DNA of 10,213 bases, taken from positions 1 through 10,213 of the forward strand of contig CAJBSR010000440.1 in NCBI GenBank assembly GCA_903958285.1, read 5' to 3'. The notes beneath the pieces were generated by a model. That model did no database searches and was not told the DNA's origin. It was given only the letters and a program-made list of their open reading frames with translations. This document shows, piece by piece, positions 1 to 5,772 of this stretch (positions are counted from its first letter, which is position 1; every line of letters starts with the position of its first letter). Origin of the DNA: an uncultured Sphingomonadales bacterium (lineage in GTDB: Bacteria > Pseudomonadota > Alphaproteobacteria > Sphingomonadales > Sphingomonadaceae). Both the position numbers and the translations under genes were made by a program.

Positions 1-1
1 G

Positions 2-409
2 CCTGTGGGCAATGGCGTTCCAGCCAACGCCTATGGCTTCAAGCCCCGCCTCCAAAGCCCATCGGGCGACTTCATCGCTTTTGTCGTGCCCAAGAATACG
101 GACCCCGGACAGTTGCTTGGCCTTGTCCTCGCATCCTGTTCGGTAAAACCTTATTGCAAGGTGCTCGTCTGGACCGACAATCGCCGCGCGCCGACCAAAA
201 TGCCTGTGACCGATGATCAATTGGCGGCGATGGCCTTTAGCTATCTGCGCAACCGCTCCAACGGGCTCGACAAAGTGCTTTGGAATTGTGACGTTTTCCC
301 GCGACCCGATCCGACCCAATGTATGAAGCAGCGGGTGGTACCGACGCCTGCATTGCCGGTGGTGAAACCAGTGGTAGCGCCTCCAGCACCAGTTGCGGGG
401 TCGTTGTAA
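2..409 (+). CDS. Hypothetical protein, 3' end only (5' end outside the window)
   Basis: The reading frame is open from the window edge to a TAA at 407-409, giving 135 visible residues. A GTG lies at base 5, but it has no visible upstream context, so the true start is probably outside the window. I do not recognise the family. The visible part looks like a soluble domain with four cysteines (in ASCSVKPYC, WNC and TQC), which could form disulphides if it is exported. It ends in a Pro/Val/Ala-rich tail (roughly the last 25 residues) that looks disordered. No membrane segment or catalytic motif is visible. The gene is tail to tail with the methyltransferase-like gene, 3 bases between the two stop codons. 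It is probably real because of the long open frame and sphingomonad-like codon use. Function unknown. Confidence 0.6.
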   Translation, partial: PVGNGVPANAYGFKPRLQSPSGDFIAFVVPKNTDPGQLLGLVLASCSVKPYCKVLVWTDNRRAPTKMPVTDDQLAAMAFSYLRNRSNGLDKVLWNCDVFPRPDPTQCMKQRVVPTPALPVVKPVVAPPAPVAGSL

Positions 410-412
410 AAC

Positions 413-1717
413 CTACTCTGCCGGAACAGCGACCTTTGGCCCCTTCCCCGTCACCCATCGCACGACACGCGGGATTGGGGCATATGCCTCCATCCAATTT
501 GCATAAGCGACATAGGCGGGGTCTGTCAGGAGATGTTTCTCCTCCGTCCGCGCGCGCCAGTAATAAACGGCGCTGACCAGCGCGAGCATCACAGTGTTCC
601 GCACGGCATCAACCATGTTGTCTGTCGTCACAAGGAACGGCAAGGTGGACAGCCACCAAAACGCATTTTTTGACACATAGGCCGGATGCTTTGTGAAGGC
701 ATAAGGCCCGTTGGTGATGATCCCGCGATGCGTCAGGTTGGAAAAGCGCAACCCAAAAGCCACCGTGGCCCAAGCGTAGATGGCCGTGAGGAGCACAAGC
801 ACCCCGCCCCAGATCGCGAGCAGGACCGGCGAGCCTTCAAACCAATGCATCCAACTGGCATCACCCCAGGTCCCCATCTGATAATAAAGGACGCCACCTT
901 CGACCATCAATACGAAGGGCGGATAACACATCAAAGCGGCAACCCAGCCCTGCATATGCGGGTTGGCGGTGCGGATATGCGCATCCAGTGGCTTCATGGT
1001 AAGCAGATAGCCAACTGTGGCGAAAGCAACGTCCACGAGGAACATTAGGCTGATCAGCCAATTGGCGATCGACACCGGGCTGGAAAGGATGTCTGCCGTC
1101 GCCCAGCCGACCACATGGGCAAAACCACCGGGAACGATGGAAAACATGAAAGCGAGGAAGAAGCCTTTAACCGCCCATGCCCGTGCATGATTGCGGATAT
1201 CTTCCGCGTTCCAGCCTGATTGTCCGATGAGCCAAGTGCCAAAATGCCAGGCGCCATCCCGCGGTTCCTTCAAATACCGATCAAGCCAGAGAACATAGGG
1301 TACCGACAACCCGAGCAGAAACGGGATAGCCGCGCCAAACACCTCCATCGAAAACAGGTAATTGCCGCGCCAATACCAACGGCCAAGACAATACACGACG
1401 CCAATGACGCCCCATGTGGCCCAAAGGCCCGCAATCTTGACCAGCGAGATATCCACCACCTCCCGCAGCGGACGTGGATTGGCCCAATCGATCCCGGTTG
1501 AGGCGCGCAGATGGACCTTATCGACCAGCAGGGACCAGAGAACCATCGGAATGCCGCATGCGATGAGATTGGTGAGTGCAGACCAGCTGCCATCCATGCC
1601 ATATTGCCGCGACACGGTGACCCAGAAGAACAGGCCGGCAAGCCCCGCAAGGCCGACGCCTGCAGAAACAGCGGACTCTGGCCGTGGTGGTCGCGTCTGG
1701 TGGGTGGATGCATCCAT
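413..1717 (-). CDS. Polytopic membrane protein with C-terminal ICMT/PEMT-type methyltransferase domain
   Basis: This encodes 434 residues from the ATG at 1717; a GTG two codons upstream (1723) is also possible, and neither has a clear Shine-Dalgarno. About ten hydrophobic segments are visible, near residues 16-37, 47-66, 92-112, 123-146, 182-208, 218-241, 256-279, 297-322, 350-364 and 375-388. The C-terminal part has the marks of the isoprenylcysteine carboxyl methyltransferase / phospholipid methyltransferase fold. GIITNGPYAFTKHPAYVSK (332-350) fits the family's G-x-Y-x-x-x-(R/K)HP-x-Y motif, and RARTEEKHL (388-396) followed by DPAYVAY fits the paired-glutamate motif; both contact S-adenosylmethionine in the family. 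The probable activity is SAM-dependent methylation of a membrane-embedded substrate; the substrate cannot be told. The first 290 or so residues exceed the usual compact family size and I do not recognise them. It is divergent from sppA. Confidence 0.75.
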   Translation of the reverse strand: MDASTHQTRPPRPESAVSAGVGLAGLAGLFFWVTVSRQYGMDGSWSALTNLIACGIPMVLWSLLVDKVHLRASTGIDWANPRPLREVVDISLVKIAGLWATWGVIGVVYCLGRWYWRGNYLFSMEVFGAAIPFLLGLSVPYVLWLDRYLKEPRDGAWHFGTWLIGQSGWNAEDIRNHARAWAVKGFFLAFMFSIVPGGFAHVVGWATADILSSPVSIANWLISLMFLVDVAFATVGYLLTMKPLDAHIRTANPHMQGWVAALMCYPPFVLMVEGGVLYYQMGTWGDASWMHWFEGSPVLLAIWGGVLVLLTAIYAWATVAFGLRFSNLTHRGIITNGPYAFTKHPAYVSKNAFWWLSTLPFLVTTDNMVDAVRNTVMLALVSAVYYWRARTEEKHLLTDPAYVAYANWMEAYAPIPRVVRWVTGKGPKVAVPAE

Positions 1718-1833
1718 ACGCACGGTTTAACGGAGAGCGGTTAAGGTTGATTTACCGTTCCCCCAAAGGCCGATTTACAGGCCACGCCCGAACCGCTAGC
1801 TCCGTAAAGACAAATCATATTGGCGGGTATCCG
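1718..1833. promoter_or_regulatory. Divergent intergenic spacer with a near-direct repeat
   Basis: This 116-base spacer separates the start codons of the methyltransferase-like gene (-) and sppA (+), so it must hold promoters for both unless transcription enters from outside. I could not pick a convincing -35/-10 pair. A 14-base direct repeat is visible, AGGTTGATTTACCG at 1744-1757 and AGGCCGATTTACAG at 1767-1780, matching at 11 of 14 positions with a 23-base period. It could be a binding site or chance. Confidence 0.35.
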
Positions 1834-3693
1834 ATGGCATTTTTGGGCAAGGCTTGGCGTTTTCTGGTCGGAGTGAAGGACGCGCTGGTTCTTCTCCTGC
1901 TCCTTGTCTTCTTCGGAGCACTCTATGCCCTCCTTTCTGGCACGCCAAATGCGGGCAAGATTGAAGAAGGCGCGCTTCTTGTGACGCTGGATGGCTCAAT
2001 TGTTGAACAACCTGAAAGTGTCAGCCCGGCAGAACTGCTGTCCGGCGCCGCCAGCAATGCCGGACAAATCCGACTGCGCGACGTCGTCTATGGCATTGAG
2101 ACAGCCGCCAAGGATGAGCGGGTTAAGGTGCTGGCGCTTGATCTCGACAGCTTCTGGGGTGGTGGTCAGGTCGCCCTCCAACGTGTTGGAAATGCTCTAG
2201 AAAAATTCCGAAAAACCGGAAAACCCGTCATCGCATTTGCGACCGCCTATACCGATGACAGCTATCTGCTCGCCGCGCATGCAAGCGAAGTCTGGCTCGA
2301 CCCCATGGGGATGACGTTTATTGCCGGTCCGGGCGGGACACAGCCATACTTTAAAGGGCTGATCGATAAGCTGGGTGTCAACGTCCACGTCTATCGCGTC
2401 GGCAAGTTCAAATCGTTCATCGAACCCTATACCCGCAGCGAACAGTCGCCTGAGGCCAAGGCCGCCGGACAGGAGCTGGCAGATGCGCTGTTTTCCTCGT
2501 GGAAGGCCGATGTGAAGGCCGCCCGCCCCAAGGCGAAACTGGACAGCTATATCGCCAACCCTGCCACCTCCGTCGCCGGTGGCAGCTTTAGCAAGGCGGC
2601 CCTGACCGCCGGCATGGTCGACAAATTGGGAGACAGGATCTCTTGGTCGCGACGCATCGGTGAAATTGCCGGGAAGGACAGCGACGCCGCTGCGGACACT
2701 TTCCGGGGGACTGAATTCGCGGATTATCTTGCCGCCCATCCCTTCACCCCACATGGCGGTAAGATTGGCGTCGTTACGGTCGCCGGGAGCATCGTTGATG
2801 GGGAGGCCCCCGCAGGATCGGCGGGTGGCGACACCATTGCTCGCCTCATTCTCGACGCAGTCGCAACAGCGGGCCTTGACGCCCTCGTGGTGCGGGTGGA
2901 CTCACCGGGTGGGTCCGCATTGGCGTCAGAACGCATTCGTCTAGCGATCATGGAGGCCAAGAAGGCCAAGTTGCCGGTCATCGTATCCATGGGCAATGTC
3001 GCGGCATCGGGCGGCTATTGGATTGCGACCGCAGGCGATAAGGTGTTCGCCGAGCCAGCGACCATCACAGGCTCCATCGGCGTGTTCGGCATCCTCCCCA
3101 CATTTGAGAACACCGCCGCCAAAATAGGCGTCTCTGGCGATGGCATTGCGACCACGCCTTTATCAGGCCAACCCGATATCCTGCGTGGCACCAATGCTGT
3201 TACAGATCAGCTGATGCAGGGCGGCGTGGAGGACATTTACCGTCGCTTTACAGGGCTCGTCGCCGCAGAGCGGAAGCTGCCGCTGGCTCGCGTCGAAGAG
3301 ATCGCGCAGGGCCGTGTATGGGATGGCGGATCAGCGCGTCAGCTTGGCCTGATTGATGCTTTCGGCTCCCTTGACGATGCCGTGGCGGAAGCGGCCAAGC
3401 GGGCCAAACTCGATCCAGCGGAGGTGCGCCCGCTCTATCTCGACCGCATTCCCTCGTGGATGGAGATGTTCGCCCAAGGCTGGTTTGCCGAAGACCCTGC
3501 AACGCCTGCCCGCGATGCATGGTCGAAGGCCATTTTCCGGCAGCAAGCGTCTATGGCTACCGGCCTAGAAGATGGGCTCCATGTCCTTTCCGGCCCTGCC
3601 GTCCAGGTTCGCTGCCTGTCTTGCCCCACTGTGCCCCGCCAAAAAGCGCGGGACAGCTTTTTCAAAACTCTATTGGACAAGGTTTTTTCATGA
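1834..3693 (+). CDS. sppA: Signal peptide peptidase SppA, long (67 kDa) type, family S49
   Basis: This encodes a 619-residue membrane-anchored serine protease that degrades cleaved signal peptides and other membrane-associated peptides at the periplasmic face. One N-terminal membrane anchor lies at about residues 17-35. Two tandem S49 domains follow, at about 95-275 and 310-520. The general-base lysine is K193 in VGKFKSFIEPY, matching the lysine of the YKS motif in E. coli SppA. The nucleophile is S392 in AASGGYWIA of the second domain. Domain order and length match the E. coli long form (618 residues). The frame is open upstream to 1684, but I chose the ATG at 1834 because it directly precedes the basic-then-hydrophobic anchor; the ribosome site (GGCGGG at 1822-1827) is weak. 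The end overlaps the GNAT gene by ATGA. The last 50 or so residues carry a CLSC motif of no known role. Confidence 0.95.
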   Translation: MAFLGKAWRFLVGVKDALVLLLLLVFFGALYALLSGTPNAGKIEEGALLVTLDGSIVEQPESVSPAELLSGAASNAGQIRLRDVVYGIETAAKDERVKVLALDLDSFWGGGQVALQRVGNALEKFRKTGKPVIAFATAYTDDSYLLAAHASEVWLDPMGMTFIAGPGGTQPYFKGLIDKLGVNVHVYRVGKFKSFIEPYTRSEQSPEAKAAGQELADALFSSWKADVKAARPKAKLDSYIANPATSVAGGSFSKAALTAGMVDKLGDRISWSRRIGEIAGKDSDAAADTFRGTEFADYLAAHPFTPHGGKIGVVTVAGSIVDGEAPAGSAGGDTIARLILDAVATAGLDALVVRVDSPGGSALASERIRLAIMEAKKAKLPVIVSMGNVAASGGYWIATAGDKVFAEPATITGSIGVFGILPTFENTAAKIGVSGDGIATTPLSGQPDILRGTNAVTDQLMQGGVEDIYRRFTGLVAAERKLPLARVEEIAQGRVWDGGSARQLGLIDAFGSLDDAVAEAAKRAKLDPAEVRPLYLDRIPSWMEMFAQGWFAEDPATPARDAWSKAIFRQQASMATGLEDGLHVLSGPAVQVRCLSCPTVPRQKARDSFFKTLLDKVFS

Positions 3694-4241
3694 TCGAACT
3701 TCGCGCCGCCACGCCCGACGACGCTTCGGCGATTGCCGCAATCTACGCGCCCTATGTCGCCACCAATGCTGTTTCGTTCGAAACCTCTGCCCCAAATGCC
3801 CGTCAGATGCGCACAAGGATCGAGAACAGTGATGACACCTTTCCGTGGATTGTCGCGGCCGAAGGGGATGTCGTCCTCGGCTATGCCTATGCCAAGGCCT
3901 TCCGCCCCGGCGAAACGCATCGCTTTGGTGTGGAAGTCGCCGTTTATGCAGCCGGAGAACTTGAAGGCAAAGGCATCCGCCGCAGCCTGTTGCAGGCGCT
4001 CGTCGCAACGCTGACTGAACAAAACTTCACCCAAGCCATCTGCACTTTGATGACGCCCAATGACAAGCTCATCCAGCTCTATGAGTCGGTCGGTTTCCGC
4101 CGCGCTGGGGCCTATCGTGAAGTGTGCTTTAAGAACGGCCAATGGAGCGACATCGGCCTGTGGCAGCGCGAACTCTCCGAGCCCGCCAATCCTCCAGCGG
4201 ATTTGAAGCCGTTCAGCGTCACAGGTGTCGTGCGCGGGTAA
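3690..4241 (+). CDS. GNAT N-acetyltransferase, phosphinothricin/amino-acid acetyltransferase-like
   Basis: This encodes 183 residues. The ATG overlaps the sppA stop (ATGA at 3690-3693), and an AAGG at 3679-3682 sits 7 bases ahead of it, so translation is probably coupled. The sequence follows the Pat/MnaT group of GNAT enzymes: IELRAATPDDASAIAAIYAPYV at the start, then NAVSFET (26-32), PWIVA (52-56), LGYAYAKAFRP (63-73), VEVAVYA (81-87), the acetyl-CoA loop region LEGKGIRRSL (91-100) and YESVGFRRAGAYREV (131-145). It ends with GLWQREL (156-162) and a short extra tail of about 20 residues. The group transfers acetyl from acetyl-CoA to the amino group of small amino-acid-like compounds such as phosphinothricin or methionine sulphone; the true substrate here is unknown. 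The acetyl-CoA loop is unusual: E92 and R97 replace the usual Arg/Gln and Gly. Confidence 0.88.
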   Translation: MIELRAATPDDASAIAAIYAPYVATNAVSFETSAPNARQMRTRIENSDDTFPWIVAAEGDVVLGYAYAKAFRPGETHRFGVEVAVYAAGELEGKGIRRSLLQALVATLTEQNFTQAICTLMTPNDKLIQLYESVGFRRAGAYREVCFKNGQWSDIGLWQRELSEPANPPADLKPFSVTGVVRG

Positions 4242-4253
4242 GGCACCCACACC

Positions 4254-4328
4254 TCCGTTCGTCCCGAGCGACGTAGAGGGACGTTGGACCACACGCCCAG
4301 GTGTCTCGACTTCGCTCGACACGAACGG
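4254..4328. repeat. Facing pair of REP-like hairpins (type with GAGCGAAGTCGA loop)
   Basis: Two related elements face each other in the spacer between the GNAT and SDR genes. The left one (4254-4283) starts with the head CCGTTCG (4255-4261) and folds as CGTCCC (4260-4265) with GGGACG (4278-4283). The right one (4301-4328) is in inverse orientation, with stem GTGTC (4301-4305) and GACAC (4318-4322), and ends CGAACGG. Aligned in the same direction, the two stems differ at two base pairs and both changes keep pairing (C-G to G-C, C-G to T-A). Two loop positions also differ. The arrangement resembles a REP doublet (REPIN). There is no T-run, so it does not look like an intrinsic terminator. Confidence 0.75.
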
Positions 4329-4363
4329 TTATGAGAATTGCAACAGGCTAGAGAGGACAGAGC

Positions 4364-5200
4364 ATGACCAACCATGTCGAAGGCAAAAGCATCATCATCA
4401 CTGGCGCAGGCGGCGGCTTTGGCCGGCTCGTCTCCGAAAAGGCAGCTGCCCTCGGCGCAAAGATCATGTGCGCGGACATTGATGCAGGTGCTGCCGAAGC
4501 CGTGGCGTCTGCTATCCGTGCCGATGGCGGCATTGCGCGTTCCGCTGGCGTGGACGTTCGTGACATCGGACAGATGAAGGGCCTCGCGACCGCGACGGTG
4601 GCCGAATTCGGCGCCATCGACGTTATGGTCAACAATGCGGGCAACATGCCGCTGGCCTTCTGGGCGGACCATGAAGCGGCGCTCGACGCCTGGAATCGCT
4701 GTATCGACATCAACCTGAAAGGCATCATGCACGGCATCATCGCAGTACATGACCAGATGATCAGCCAGGGCCGCGGACAGGTCGTCAACGTCGCCAGCAT
4801 TTACGGCAACTTCCCGGTGGCGGGTGCGGGCATCTATGGGGCGACCAAGGCTGCCGTTAGCTTCCTGTCTGAAAGCCTGCGTGTGGAATCCCGTGGCAAA
4901 ATCAAGGTGACGACAGTCAAGCCGACGGGTGTTCCGACCACGGGACTGTCCGCGACGGTCATCAATCAGGCAGCAGGCGTCGGCATTCTTGGCCAAAATA
5001 TGCCCGAGTTCGTGTCGATGGTCGAACAGATGGGCGCAGGCACCTTTCCCGCCGAGCGGCTCGACGCTGAAAACATCGACTATGCCAGCCTCGCGCCCGT
5101 CCACATCGCCGATGCCATCCTGCATGTGATCAACCAGCCTTGGGGCGTCTCCATCGGCGACATCACTGTGCGCGGTGCCGGCGATCACTTCATCCTTTAA
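4364..5200 (+). CDS. Short-chain dehydrogenase/reductase (classical SDR)
   Basis: This encodes a 278-residue cytosolic NAD(P)-dependent oxidoreductase of the classical SDR family. Visible marks are the cofactor motif TGAGGGFG (13-20), NNAG (90-93), Asn117 in INLKG, and the catalytic Ser145, Tyr158 and Lys162 (YGATK) with the usual 13-residue Ser-Tyr spacing. An aspartate at the end of the second strand (ADID, D38) suggests NAD rather than NADP; this is an inference. The ATG at 4364 has a good ribosome site (GAGAGGA, 4351-4357). The frame is intact and the length is slightly above the family norm of about 250. The substrate, an alcohol or ketone, is not predictable. The gene is convergent with the TetR gene and overlaps its end by 11 bases. 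It may belong functionally with the regulator and the DUF2236 oxygenase, but only neighbourhood supports that. Confidence 0.9.
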   Translation: MTNHVEGKSIIITGAGGGFGRLVSEKAAALGAKIMCADIDAGAAEAVASAIRADGGIARSAGVDVRDIGQMKGLATATVAEFGAIDVMVNNAGNMPLAFWADHEAALDAWNRCIDINLKGIMHGIIAVHDQMISQGRGQVVNVASIYGNFPVAGAGIYGATKAAVSFLSESLRVESRGKIKVTTVKPTGVPTTGLSATVINQAAGVGILGQNMPEFVSMVEQMGAGTFPAERLDAENIDYASLAPVHIADAILHVINQPWGVSIGDITVRGAGDHFIL

Positions 5201-5717
5201 GGCGGAGCGCCCTTTCGCACACATCCCCCATGCCGATCGCACGGAGGAAGACGGTGCCTTCCAGCATCACCATCAGGCGTGCAGCGTCCTCTTCGGGCAT
5301 ATCGCTTTTAAGCTGGGCCTTGCCCCAGTCCAGAAAGCCACGCCCGATGGTCTCACCAATCCGCGCGAGAGAAGCGTCGCCATTGGCGGAACCGCTCGCC
5401 ACTTCGAGAAAGACACGCATAAAGGGCGCAAATCCGGGATCTGAGAGTGCGGCCGAAAGCCGAGACAGCAACGCATCATAGGGTAAGGGTTCAGGGGCAG
5501 CAGCACCTTCCATCAGCGTCACCATGCGGTGCGCAATATGCTGGAGCACCGCCGCAACAAGTTCGCCTTTATCGGCGAAATAATAAAGCAGCATCCGGTC
5601 ACTCGTCCCCGCCGCTTTTGCCAGCGGGCGTAGGCTGGAGGCGGATAGGCCGTTGGCCAACACATGGTCGGCCAACTTATCGAGGATCAGTGCACGCTTG
5701 TCTTCTGGGATCGTCAT
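5190..5717 (-). CDS. TetR/AcrR-family transcriptional regulator
   Basis: This encodes 175 residues from the ATG at 5717. A TTG twelve codons upstream (5753) would extend it, but the extension runs through the operator-like repeats and contains Cys and His residues unlike the family. The N-terminal part is a TetR DNA-binding domain: ILDKLADHVLANGLSASSLRPLAKAAG leads into a recognition-helix region with LLYYFADKGELVAAV (about 43-57), the typical YYHF-x-x-K-x-x-L signature with Phe and Asp substitutions. The rest is the helical ligand/dimer domain; the ligand is unknown. Two tandem operator-like sequences lie 7 to 44 bases upstream of the start, which points to autorepression. The DUF2236 gene ends 55 bases upstream on the same strand. 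The last 11 bases overlap the SDR gene on the other strand. The call is firm, the target genes are inferred. Confidence 0.88.
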   Translation of the reverse strand: MTIPEDKRALILDKLADHVLANGLSASSLRPLAKAAGTSDRMLLYYFADKGELVAAVLQHIAHRMVTLMEGAAAPEPLPYDALLSRLSAALSDPGFAPFMRVFLEVASGSANGDASLARIGETIGRGFLDWGKAQLKSDMPEEDAARLMVMLEGTVFLRAIGMGDVCERALRLKG

Positions 5718-5723
5718 TCGGTT

Positions 5724-5761
5724 CGTGTAGCAAGCGCTACAACCGTGTGGCAATCGTTACA
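5724..5761. promoter_or_regulatory. Tandem operator-like sites upstream of the TetR gene
   Basis: Two 18-base sequences lie exactly 20 bases apart: CGTGTAGCAAGCGCTACA (5724-5741) and CGTGTGGCAATCGTTACA (5744-5761), identical at 15 of 18 positions. The first contains a palindrome with perfect 6-base arms, TGTAGC (5726-5731) and GCTACA (5736-5741), around a 4-base centre; the second keeps 4 of 6 arm pairs. The two-turn spacing would put two repressor dimers on the same DNA face. On the minus strand a possible -35 (TTGCCA) lies inside the distal site and a weak -10 (TACACG) in the proximal one, 18 bases apart. Placement fits TetR autoregulation; binding is inferred. Confidence 0.6.
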
Positions 5762-5772
5762 GGCGTCGATAA

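Noticed and set aside
1684..1833. A 50-codon N-terminal extension of SppA
   Set aside because: The extension is not family-like and would overlap the start of the divergent gene; the ATG at 1834 starts directly before the basic and hydrophobic anchor typical of SppA.
4254..4328. CRISPR repeat-spacer unit
   Set aside because: There are only two copies, inverted relative to each other, with no regular spacers and no cas genes.
3435..5242. Long minus-strand open frames opposite the GNAT and SDR genes (295 and 376 codons)
   Set aside because: They lie antisense to genes with clear family motifs, contain no recognisable domain, are rich in Arg, His and Asp as expected of reverse-complement high-GC coding DNA, and have no ribosome sites.
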